NCBI GenBank assembly: GCA_947463105.1
Contig: CANHSD010000141.1
Coordinates: 1-7,092 of the forward strand
Direction of reading: 5' to 3'
From: Chitinophagaceae bacterium
GTDB taxonomy: Bacteria; Bacteroidota; Bacteroidia; Chitinophagales; Chitinophagaceae
DNA length: 7,092 nucleotides
The notes below the pieces were generated by a model that was not told the origin of the DNA, did no database searches, and was given only the letters and a program-made list of their open reading frames with translations. The position numbers and the translations under genes are program-made. Shown here piece by piece: positions 1-6,873 of the stretch. Numbering within the stretch: position 1 is the first letter of the stretch; each line of letters begins with the position of its first letter.

Positions 1-1
1 C

Positions 2-595
2 AAGCGCGACCAGGTAAAACAAATTTTCGACCGTGTGGCTACTGCAGCAAAAGCAGCTGCCATGGGCACTGAAACCAAAATGGAATACGAGATCATCGGT
101 GGTACACACGACCTCTTGTTGAACAGAACATTGGGAGTGGCCATGCAAACCAACCTTGAAAAAGTGGGTGGTGTAAAATACACAGAAGAAGAAAAAGTTT
201 TTGCCAGAAAAATACAATCCTCATTTACGTTCAACTATCCTGCCATTGAATCTGCAGACAGCATCAAGCCTTTGAAAATTGAAATGGATGCAGGTGGCGG
301 ATCAACCGATGTGGGAGATGTCAGCTATGCTTTGCCTACTGTAGGACTGCGCGCTGCCACTTGGGCCCCCGGAACACCTGCCCACAGCTGGCAAGCCGTT
401 GCCTGTGGAGGCACTGAAATCGGTACCAAAGGCATGCTGGTGGCTGCAAAAACCATGGCATTGACAGCCATTGATCTCTTCACCAATCCTGCCTTGATCC
501 AGCAATCAAAAGATGAATTTCTGAAAATGAAAGGCAATTATAAATACGAAGCTTTACTAGGAACAAGAAAGCCAGCACTCAACTACAGGGACTAA
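2..595 (+). CDS. M20-family amidohydrolase, AbgB-like, C-terminal part (5' end outside window)
   Basis: This is the last 197 residues of a metal-dependent amidohydrolase of peptidase family M20, closest by eye to AbgB, the p-aminobenzoyl-glutamate hydrolase subunit of E. coli. The frame is open to the window edge, so the start lies upstream; the GTG at position 35 is internal and not a real start. The recognisable block is STDVGDVSYALPT (about 301-340) followed by GTPAHSWQ, whose His (codon 383-385) matches the last metal ligand of the family, and then GTKGMLVAAKTMALTAIDLF. These enzymes hydrolyse amide bonds of N-acyl or peptide-like substrates with a two-metal centre. The N-terminal metal ligands and any signal peptide cannot be seen, so substrate and location are unknown. 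The next gene, a secreted peptidase, starts 20 bp downstream with no promoter visible between them, so co-transcription is likely. Family assignment is firm; AbgB-type substrate is only a guess. Confidence 0.88.
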   Translation, partial: KRDQVKQIFDRVATAAKAAAMGTETKMEYEIIGGTHDLLLNRTLGVAMQTNLEKVGGVKYTEEEKVFARKIQSSFTFNYPAIESADSIKPLKIEMDAGGGSTDVGDVSYALPTVGLRAATWAPGTPAHSWQAVACGGTEIGTKGMLVAAKTMALTAIDLFTNPALIQQSKDEFLKMKGNYKYEALLGTRKPALNYRD

Positions 596-615
596 TCAAC
601 ACAAACAACAAGACA

Positions 616-2763
616 ATGAAACTACTGCTACTATCCATTACCAGCTTGCTCTCATTGGGTGTCATTGCCCAGAAAAAAGAATTCACCGAACAACAGATGC
701 TCCGCGGAGGTGCAACAAATATCACGTCCCCACTTCCCCGTGTATTGGGATGGGTAGACGATGCAAGGTTGCTGATCAATAAAAAAGAGCACCAGGATTC
801 TGCCATGAAAGTATTTCTGGTGGATTGCAAAACAGGCAAAATGACCCCATCATCAGCCGACCTCTTGAAAAAGGAGTCCAGCCCCATGGTTACCGTGAGC
901 CTGAGAGACAATGATGTGTTTGTTGCCATACCAGGACAACCCACAAAACAGCTGACAAAAACGCCTGAAACAGAGGTGAATCCTACGCTTTCGCCAGACA
1001 AGGCATGGGTTGCCTTCACCAGAAAAAATGATCTCTATACCATCAACATTGCCTCAGGAAAAGAATACCGCATCACCAATGATGGCACAGATCTTATCTT
1101 GAATGGCTATGCCAGCTGGGTGTATTTTGAAGAGATTCTCGGAAGACCTACCCGCTACAAATCTTATTGGTGGAGCCCAGACAGCAAGCAGATTGTTTTC
1201 ATGCGCATGGATGACACCAAGGTTCCCCTTTTCCCGATCTACAGTGAGAACGGTCAACATGGTTATTCTGAAAACACCCGTTATCCAAAAGCGGGAGATC
1301 CGAACCCAACGGTTCGCATTGGCATCACTCCTGTAGAAGGAGGTCAATTGACCTGGGCTGATTTCAATGAAAATGAAGACCAGTATTTCGGCATGCCCTA
1401 CTGGACGCCTGATGCAAAAACCTTGTTGATCCAATGGATGAACCGCGGTCAGGACAACCTCATCATCTATGCCGTTAACCCATCCAATGGTAGTAAAAAA
1501 GAGGTCTACAACGAAAAGCAAAAGACATGGATTGACCTTGATGACCAGGGAGGACGCATCAGTTTTCTTGGCGAGAACAAGGGATTCATTCTGCAGAGCG
1601 ATAAGGACGGGTGGGATCAGCTGTACCTGCACAACAATGATGGCACCCTCAAAAACCAAATCACTACAGGATTCAACTGGAGCACAGCTGTTCAATACAT
1701 CGATGAAGTAAAAAATATCATTTACTTTACCTCAAGGCAACAGAACTCCGTGCGCACAGACCTTTACCGTGTTGATTTTGATGGCAAGAACCAAATGCGC
1801 CTGACTTTTGGAGACTTTACCCATGCCACCGACCTATCACCCAACGGAAGTTATTTCACCACCCGTTATTCCAATGCATCCACCCCAGACAGGCTGGCCC
1901 TGGTAAGCAACAAGGGCAACTTGATACTTGAATTGGGAGACAGCAAAGGGCCTGATTTTGATGCCTATGCCATGGCCAAAACCGAAATCCTCAGGATACC
2001 CTCAGAAGATGGACTTTTCCAGCTTCCCATCCGCATCACCTGGCCACTCAATTTTGATCCTGCCAAACACTATCCTGTTATGGTCAATATCTATGGCGGA
2101 CCCAATGCCGGCACTGTTCGTGATGGCTGGCAGTTCAACGGACAAACCCAGTGGTGGGCCAAGGAAGGACTGATCCAGGTAGCCATGGACCATCGGGCCA
2201 GTGGACAATTTGGTAAAAAAGGCATCAACTACATGCACAGGAACCTGGGGAACTGGGAACTGAAAGACTGGATCACCATTGTAAAATGGTTGCGGACACA
2301 TGGCGCTGATTCTACCCGTGTTGGTATTGCAGGATTCAGCTATGGTGGCTACATGACCTGCATGGCATTGACCGCAGGAGCAGGATATTTCACCCATGGC
2401 CTTGCTGGAGGCAGTGTGACCGATTGGAAATTATATGATTCCCACTATACAGAAAGGTTCATGGACACTCCTGCGGAGAATCCACAGGGCTATGCAGCAG
2501 GAGCTGTCATGACCTATGCAGACCAATACAAGGGATTGCTGAGGATCTATCATGGCACCATGGACGACAATGTACACATGCAAAACAGCCTTCAACTGGT
2601 GAAAAAATTGCAGGATGCCAAAAAACATTTTGAATTCATGGTCTATCCCGGGGGCAGGCATGGCTGGGGCGGAAACCAACAGTTTCATTCAACCAATGAA
2701 AACAATGCCTTCATCTACAAGAACCTGTTGAAAAAAGAAGTACCAATGTCATTGATTCGATAA
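616..2763 (+). CDS. Secreted S9B serine peptidase, dipeptidyl-peptidase IV type
   Basis: A 715-residue prolyl oligopeptidase-family enzyme that probably removes X-Pro or X-Ala dipeptides from peptide N-termini outside the cytoplasm. Residues 1-18 form a signal peptide (MK, a hydrophobic run, then V-I-A before Gln19). A beta-propeller region covers about 100-440, including WVYFEE with the Glu pair E172/E173, which aligns with the pair that grips the substrate N-terminus in DPP IV. The alpha/beta hydrolase domain covers about 470-715: Tyr493 in IYGGPN (oxyanion Tyr), Ser575 in GFSYGG (nucleophile), Asp650 in HGTMDDNVH and His682 in GGRHGWGG. The DDNVH segment favours DPP IV over prolyl tripeptidyl peptidase, which has a different sequence there. 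The length is normal for bacterial members. Small departures from human DPP IV are Phe for Trp in GWSYGG and Phe for the Glu just before the Glu pair. The ATG at 616 is chosen because the signal peptide begins there. No Shine-Dalgarno site is seen, as is common in Bacteroidota. Confidence 0.95.
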   Translation: MKLLLLSITSLLSLGVIAQKKEFTEQQMLRGGATNITSPLPRVLGWVDDARLLINKKEHQDSAMKVFLVDCKTGKMTPSSADLLKKESSPMVTVSLRDNDVFVAIPGQPTKQLTKTPETEVNPTLSPDKAWVAFTRKNDLYTINIASGKEYRITNDGTDLILNGYASWVYFEEILGRPTRYKSYWWSPDSKQIVFMRMDDTKVPLFPIYSENGQHGYSENTRYPKAGDPNPTVRIGITPVEGGQLTWADFNENEDQYFGMPYWTPDAKTLLIQWMNRGQDNLIIYAVNPSNGSKKEVYNEKQKTWIDLDDQGGRISFLGENKGFILQSDKDGWDQLYLHNNDGTLKNQITTGFNWSTAVQYIDEVKNIIYFTSRQQNSVRTDLYRVDFDGKNQMRLTFGDFTHATDLSPNGSYFTTRYSNASTPDRLALVSNKGNLILELGDSKGPDFDAYAMAKTEILRIPSEDGLFQLPIRITWPLNFDPAKHYPVMVNIYGGPNAGTVRDGWQFNGQTQWWAKEGLIQVAMDHRASGQFGKKGINYMHRNLGNWELKDWITIVKWLRTHGADSTRVGIAGFSYGGYMTCMALTAGAGYFTHGLAGGSVTDWKLYDSHYTERFMDTPAENPQGYAAGAVMTYADQYKGLLRIYHGTMDDNVHMQNSLQLVKKLQDAKKHFEFMVYPGGRHGWGGNQQFHSTNENNAFIYKNLLKKEVPMSLIR
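1341..1354. repeat. 14-bp perfect palindrome inside the peptidase gene
   Basis: AGGTCAATTGACCT reads the same on both strands and encodes part of GGQLTW of the peptidase. A palindrome of this length is expected roughly once by chance in a window of this size, so no function is claimed. Confidence 0.3.
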
Positions 2764-2792
2764 ACATAAGTGCCGGTATCCCTTTACATAAA

Positions 2793-2800
2793 TATCTTTG
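2793..2800 (+). promoter_or_regulatory. Probable Bacteroidota-type -7 promoter element
   Basis: TATCTTTG matches the Bacteroidota housekeeping -7 consensus TAnnTTTG exactly. It lies in the 59-bp gap before the acyl-CoA synthetase gene and would start transcription near 2805, leaving an untranslated leader of about 18 nt before the ATG at 2823. No convincing TTG was found at the -33 position, so the promoter may be weak or need an activator. If it is real, the synthetase gene is transcribed apart from the peptidase pair. Confidence 0.55.
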
Positions 2801-2822
2801 ATCAAGCCAAAACTTGCCATCT

Positions 2823-4619
2823 ATGACCCCTACCAGATTGTTTGACTGCCTGAATTGGCAACTTCAAAAATTCCCTAAGGAAGATATGTTTGCCACCAAA
2901 GAGGATGGCATTTGGAGAAAATACAGCACAGCAGAAATTGAAGAACTGGTCAACAAACTGAGCATGGGGCTCATGCATGCTGGTATTGGATACCAGGATG
3001 GGACCATCGAAGGAAGAGACAAGGTTGCCATCCTCAGCAACAACAGGCCTGAGTGGATGATCCTTGATCTTGCCGTACAACAAACTGGGGCTGTGCTAAC
3101 ACCCATTTACCCAACCATCAATGTCAATGAACTTGAATTTATCCTGAATGATGCTGCAGTAAAACTGGTTTTCGTGAGCGACCAGGAATTGTACAATAAG
3201 GTCCAATCCATCCGGTCCAAAACACCTTCAGTTCAAGCTGTTTATGCATTCAATGACATACAGGAAGCACTTCATTGGAAAGAACTGTTGCACAATGGCA
3301 ATGATGAAGAACGCAATAACCTGGATGCATCCAAGGCAAGGGTGAATCCTAAGGAACTGGCCACCATTCTCTATACCTCAGGAACAACTGGTTTTCCAAA
3401 GGGTGTCATGCTGAGCCACCACAACATCCTGGATAACATCATGAATGTGGAAGAACTGCTTGAGCCCATCTGCGGGCCTGAAGACAGGTCGCTGAGTTTT
3501 CTTCCTTTGAACCATATTTTTGAAAGGGTCATCACCTACGTCTACATGTACAGAGGCGTTTCAGTGTATTACGCAGAAAGCCTCGACACCGTTGGAGAGA
3601 ACCTGAGGGAAGTCAAACCAAGCCTTTTCTCAACCGTTCCCAGACTCCTTGAAAAAGTGTATGAAAGGATCATCAACAAAGGCAAAGAGCTGACAGGCAT
3701 CAAAAAGAAGCTGTTTTTCTGGGCAGTGTCAGTAGGCAATAAGTATGAAGTTGACAAAAACCAGGGCATCGTTTATAACCTGCAATTGGCCATTGCCAAC
3801 AAACTGATCTTCTCCAAATGGCGAGAGGCACTGGGAGGAAATGTAAGGGCCATCGTTACTGGTGCAGCCGCCTGCCAGGTAAGGCTGTTGAGGGTTTTCA
3901 CCGCTGCCAAACTTGTGGTGATGGAAGGCTATGGACTTACTGAAACCTCTCCGGTGATCAGTGTCAACCGCTACGAAAGCTATGGCAGAAGGTTTGGCAC
4001 TGTGGGCAATGTAATCAGGAATGTTGAAGTGAAATTGGCGGAGGATGGGGAAATCTGCTGCAAAGGTTCCAACGTGATGATGGGATACTACAAGCGCCCA
4101 GACCTCACAGCAGAGTGCATTGACAGTGAAGGATGGTTCCATACTGGTGATATTGGCGTGTGGGTAGAAGGAAACTTCCTGAAAATCACCGATCGGAAAA
4201 AAGAGATTTTCAAAACCAGTGGCGGAAAATATGTTGCCCCCCAGCCCATTGAGAACAAGATGAAAGAATCAGCATTCATTGAACAGATGTTGGTGGTAGG
4301 CGCAGAAAGAAAATTCACAGCGGCCCTGATTGTACCTGCCATGGGCAATTTGCTGTCCTGGAGCAGGAAACATGGTATTGTTTTTGCATCTCCTGAAAAA
4401 ATATTGAGCCATCCAAAAGTGATCGAGCACTATAAAGCAATCGTTGAAAAATACAACCAGCATTTCAACCCTGTTGAACAAGTCAAGAAATTTGAATTGA
4501 TCAATGCAGAATGGACCATCAATGGAGGCGAGCTTACCCCAACATTGAAACTGAAGCGCAAGGTCATCATGGAAAAACATGCAGATGCGATTGAACGCAT
4601 TTATGGTGTAGAAGACTAG
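2823..4619 (+). CDS. Long-chain fatty acid--CoA ligase (AMP-forming, FAA1 type)
   Basis: A 598-residue ANL-superfamily adenylating enzyme that activates free long-chain fatty acids to acyl-CoA via acyl-AMP, feeding lipid synthesis or beta-oxidation. There is no signal peptide, so it is cytoplasmic or loosely membrane-bound. All core motifs are present: the P-loop YTSGTTGFPK (184-193), LPLNHIFER typical of FAA1-type enzymes, YGLTET (370-375), GWFHTGD with Asp443, DRKKEIFKTSGGKY from Asp457, and TLKLKR near the C-terminus with the probable adenylation Lys at 576. Length is normal for bacterial FAA1-type proteins. The ATG at 2823 is preferred over an in-frame TTG at 2814, since it gives the usual TRLFDxL N-terminus and fits the promoter spacing. 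One small oddity is GAAAC (from about residue 346), where relatives mostly have GAAPL or GGAAL. The gene ends by overlapping the stop codon of the opposing TPR gene. Chain-length preference cannot be read from the sequence. Confidence 0.95.
   Translation: MTPTRLFDCLNWQLQKFPKEDMFATKEDGIWRKYSTAEIEELVNKLSMGLMHAGIGYQDGTIEGRDKVAILSNNRPEWMILDLAVQQTGAVLTPIYPTINVNELEFILNDAAVKLVFVSDQELYNKVQSIRSKTPSVQAVYAFNDIQEALHWKELLHNGNDEERNNLDASKARVNPKELATILYTSGTTGFPKGVMLSHHNILDNIMNVEELLEPICGPEDRSLSFLPLNHIFERVITYVYMYRGVSVYYAESLDTVGENLREVKPSLFSTVPRLLEKVYERIINKGKELTGIKKKLFFWAVSVGNKYEVDKNQGIVYNLQLAIANKLIFSKWREALGGNVRAIVTGAAACQVRLLRVFTAAKLVVMEGYGLTETSPVISVNRYESYGRRFGTVGNVIRNVEVKLAEDGEICCKGSNVMMGYYKRPDLTAECIDSEGWFHTGDIGVWVEGNFLKITDRKKEIFKTSGGKYVAPQPIENKMKESAFIEQMLVVGAERKFTAALIVPAMGNLLSWSRKHGIVFASPEKILSHPKVIEHYKAIVEKYNQHFNPVEQVKKFELINAEWTINGGELTPTLKLKRKVIMEKHADAIERIYGVED
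4616..4619. other. Convergent stop codons sharing CTAG
   Basis: The synthetase gene ends with TAG at 4617-4619 on the plus strand, and the TPR gene ends with TAG read from 4618-4616 on the minus strand. The two genes therefore overlap tail to tail by 4 bp. No GC-rich hairpin followed by a T run was seen on either side, so each transcript must run into the opposing coding sequence unless it is stopped by another mechanism. Confidence 0.9.
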
Positions 4620-5629
4620 AAATAATGTTGTGATGCTGGCATGCGGAACAACTTGTTGCGCTGGTAAGTCGAAAACAACAAATATTGCTCTTCATGCGTC
4701 CTAGCCCAGTTCTGGTAGGCGCTTGCATCTGTGACCTGACCAAAAAGCCATTGGTTATAGGCCTCGAACATGCCTTCACGCATAAGGTATTGGAGATGTT
4801 CAAACAGTTTGAATGGATATTTTCCAGCTGAATCATTGAACCAGTCCAACAAAAACCTAGACCTGATCACCAGCAAGGTTTCTGGTGTGATGCCACGCAA
4901 AGCAAGTGATGATTGTTTGTTCATAACCTCCAAAAACTTCAGTTCAAAAGGAGTGGTTGGCTTGATGAAATGTTGCTTGCTTTCTCCAGGCATAAACACG
5001 CGCTTGTAAGACTCCAGCAACAATATTTTGATTTCAGCCGTGCGCACGGAATAACTTTCAAGGTTGACAAAAACCTCCCCATAGACCAGGCTTCTTGCCT
5101 TGTCTGCTGCTGCAAAATAAAATTTTGCAGCATGATAATAATTCCCGGAATGAGATGGATCAACGGAAATGCCGGTCTCCCATTGGGCAATGGCTTCTGC
5201 AGGTTTTTGCTGCGTCCAGAGCAAGTCTCCGTATTCTGCAAACAAAGGTCCGCTGGCATCAAATTTCTTCAACCCCTTTTTGTAGACCTTATCACATTGC
5301 TTGTATTCTTCCGTTGCCTTGAAAACATTTCCCGCAATTTGAAAAACCTGCACATCAACATCTTCTCTCTCGGTCAAAGGAAGAATCCTTTCGGCCGCCC
5401 GCTTGTAATCCCCCGCGAGATAATACGTGAAGGCCACATCTTTGAGCAGTGTGAGGTTTGTGGGCTCCATTTCAAGTGCCTTTGCCAACACCATCATGGT
5501 ATTGCTGTAATCGGATTGCCGCTGGAAGGCAATTGCCGTTTCCCTTAACTGTTGAACAGTTTGCTGAGCATTGGCGCCAGCAATTACAAAGGACAATATG
5601 ATGAATAACCTTATCCTGATCATGGCCAT
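4616..5629 (-). CDS. Exported tetratricopeptide-repeat (TPR) protein
   Basis: A 337-residue protein with a signal peptide (hydrophobic run at about 8-19, ending ANA before Gln22), so it is probably periplasmic or outer-membrane associated. Residues of about 24-190 form some five helical TPR-like units of about 34 residues, for example SDYSNTMMVLAKALEMEPTN, AGDYKRAAERIL and KPAEAIAQWETGISVDPSH. The last 145 residues are not clear TPRs; they are rich in aromatic residues (WFNDSAGKYPFKLFEHL, YNQWLFGQV) and I recognise no known domain there. TPR proteins are usually binding scaffolds, so no enzyme activity is suggested. The start could be the ATG at 5629 or the second ATG at 5623; either leaves the signal peptide intact. 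The gene begins 4 bp after the stop of the DUF1015 gene, so translational coupling is likely. It carries a strong inverted repeat at 5108-5132. The partner is unknown. Confidence 0.87.
   Translation of the reverse strand: MAMIRIRLFIILSFVIAGANAQQTVQQLRETAIAFQRQSDYSNTMMVLAKALEMEPTNLTLLKDVAFTYYLAGDYKRAAERILPLTEREDVDVQVFQIAGNVFKATEEYKQCDKVYKKGLKKFDASGPLFAEYGDLLWTQQKPAEAIAQWETGISVDPSHSGNYYHAAKFYFAAADKARSLVYGEVFVNLESYSVRTAEIKILLLESYKRVFMPGESKQHFIKPTTPFELKFLEVMNKQSSLALRGITPETLLVIRSRFLLDWFNDSAGKYPFKLFEHLQYLMREGMFEAYNQWLFGQVTDASAYQNWARTHEEQYLLFSTYQRNKLFRMPASQHYF
5108..5132. repeat. Perfect inverted repeat, 11-bp arms and 3-nt loop, inside the TPR gene
   Basis: Arms TGCTGCAAAAT (5108-5118) and ATTTTGCAGCA (5122-5132) are exact reverse complements around an AAA loop. 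In the mRNA of the TPR gene this would fold into an 11-bp hairpin within the codons for HAAKFYFAAA. No U tract follows, so it is not a classic terminator. An Ala codon run beside an A/T-rich stretch may explain part of it. Confidence 0.8.
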
Positions 5630-5633
5630 AAAA

Positions 5634-6860
5634 TTAGATCAAATGGGTTAGCAAACCATCACGCAATTTGGGTTCAAACCAGGTACTCTTGGGTGGCATC
5701 ACATTTCCACTGTCTGCAATATCGAACAATTGCCCAATGCTTACAGGATAAAAACTGAAAGCCACCTTCATCTCACCACTATCCACCCTTTTTTCCAGTT
5801 CCTTCAAGCCCCTGATTCCACCCACAAAATCAATCCTCTTATCCGTTCTTTGGTCTTGAATATCAAGGAATTTTTCCAGGATATTCCTGGAAAAAATCGA
5901 TACGTCCAAGACACCAATCGGGTCATCAGTGTAGGTTCCCTCGATGGATGTAAGGTGATACCACTCTCCTTCCATGTACATCCCAAATTCATGGAGATTC
6001 GCAGGATCAACAGGCACTTCAGAAGAAGATACCATGAAATCCTCCTGCAGGGCACTGATCAATTCATTGGGCTCCATGCCGTTGAGGTCCTTCACTACCC
6101 TGTTGTAAGACATGATGTTGAGCTCGTCAGCAGGAAACAAAGTGGTTAGAAATCCATCGGCTTCCTGACCGGCAGCATCCCCCAAGGCAGCACGGACCTT
6201 TGCAGCACTTGCTGCACGGTGATGACCATCTGCGATATAGGTGCATGGAACTTCTTTTTCAAAAATGGTAGTAATGGTGTTTACTGCATCTTCTGCCGCA
6301 ATAACCCAAATGCGGTGGCTGATTCCATCATCGGCCTTAAAGTCATACGCAGGTACATTGTTTTTTTTCGAATCTCCAATCAATTGATCAAGAGAGGCCA
6401 CATTTCGGTAGGCAAGGAATACATTCCCCGTCTGGGCCCTTGTTATCTTGATATGGTTGATCCTGTCCTGCTCTTTTTCTGGACGGGTGAATTCGTGCTT
6501 CTTGATGATATCATTTTCATAATCATCAACAGATGAACAGCAGACCAAACCCGTCTGGCTTCTTCCATCCATCACGAGTTCGTAGATATAAAAACAGGGT
6601 GTTGCATCTTGAAACAAAACCCCCGATGCCAACATCTCTTCAAGGTTAGACTTGGCCTTCTCGTAGACCGCGTTATCATATATGCTCAATTCAACTGGCA
6701 TGTCTACCTCAGACTTGGTAACATGGAGAAATGAATAAGGATTTCCATCGACTGCAATACGGGCCTCATCACTGGAGAGTACATCATAGGGTGGAGCAGC
6801 AACTTCGGTTGCCAATGTTGCTTGGGGCCTTGCTGCCCTGAAAGGAAAAATTTTTGCCAT
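5634..6860 (-). CDS. DUF1015-family protein, downstream of serC
   Basis: A 408-residue cytoplasmic protein of the DUF1015 family, full length by comparison with relatives. Recognisable blocks are the N-terminus KIFPFRAARP, VAAPPYDVLSSDEAR (20-34), NPYSFLHV (40-47), KHEFTRPEKEQDR (121-133), IADGHHRAAS with Asp211-Arg215, and the strongly conserved tail VMPPKSTWFEPKLR. The family's role is not firmly established as far as I can say. DGHHR resembles the GxHR-type nucleotide or phosphate site of ParB/sulfiredoxin-fold proteins, a fold that includes free serine kinases; this is an inference from a short motif. The gene starts 13 bp after the stop of serC and is followed after 4 bp by the TPR gene, so all three are probably one transcript. 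Linkage of DUF1015 genes to serC or serA is, to my knowledge, common in Bacteroidota. The ATG at 6860 gives the standard family N-terminus. A hairpin-forming repeat lies at 5871-5895. Confidence 0.92.
   Translation of the reverse strand: MAKIFPFRAARPQATLATEVAAPPYDVLSSDEARIAVDGNPYSFLHVTKSEVDMPVELSIYDNAVYEKAKSNLEEMLASGVLFQDATPCFYIYELVMDGRSQTGLVCCSSVDDYENDIIKKHEFTRPEKEQDRINHIKITRAQTGNVFLAYRNVASLDQLIGDSKKNNVPAYDFKADDGISHRIWVIAAEDAVNTITTIFEKEVPCTYIADGHHRAASAAKVRAALGDAAGQEADGFLTTLFPADELNIMSYNRVVKDLNGMEPNELISALQEDFMVSSSEVPVDPANLHEFGMYMEGEWYHLTSIEGTYTDDPIGVLDVSIFSRNILEKFLDIQDQRTDKRIDFVGGIRGLKELEKRVDSGEMKVAFSFYPVSIGQLFDIADSGNVMPPKSTWFEPKLRDGLLTHLI
5871..5895. repeat. Perfect inverted repeat, 11-bp arms and 3-nt loop, inside the DUF1015 gene
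   Basis: Arms TTTTTCCAGGA (5871-5881) and TCCTGGAAAAA (5885-5895) are exact reverse complements around TAT. In the mRNA this gives an 11-bp hairpin in the codons for SRNILEKF. A smaller hairpin (CTTGA, loop ATA, TCAAG; 5855-5867) lies just downstream in the transcript. Neither ends in a U tract placed like that of an intrinsic terminator. Confidence 0.8.
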
Positions 6861-6873
6861 GGTCTATGTTTTG

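Noticed and set aside
1054..1695. 213-codon open frame on the minus strand inside the peptidase gene
   Set aside because: It lies wholly antisense to a well-supported peptidase with all catalytic motifs, and its translation shows no recognisable domain.
4649..4658. CAAC-TT-GTTG hairpin just after the synthetase stop, as a possible terminator
   Set aside because: The stem is only 4 bp, is A/T-balanced and has no T run after it.
4913..5548. 211-codon open frame on the plus strand across the TPR gene
   Set aside because: The opposite strand has a signal peptide, TPR pattern and operon spacing; the plus frame gives a Cys/Phe-rich sequence with no family resemblance.
6201..6216. TGCAGCA-CT-TGCTGCA inverted repeat in the DUF1015 gene
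   Set aside because: Seven-bp arms in repeated Ala codons are expected by chance at this length.
6361..6368. Run of eight T (A8 in the DUF1015 mRNA), with A AAA AAC in the slippery-heptamer register
   Set aside because: The DUF1015 frame continues normally through it to the conserved C-terminus, and no overlapping -1 frame product is evident. Lys-Lys-Asn codons explain it.
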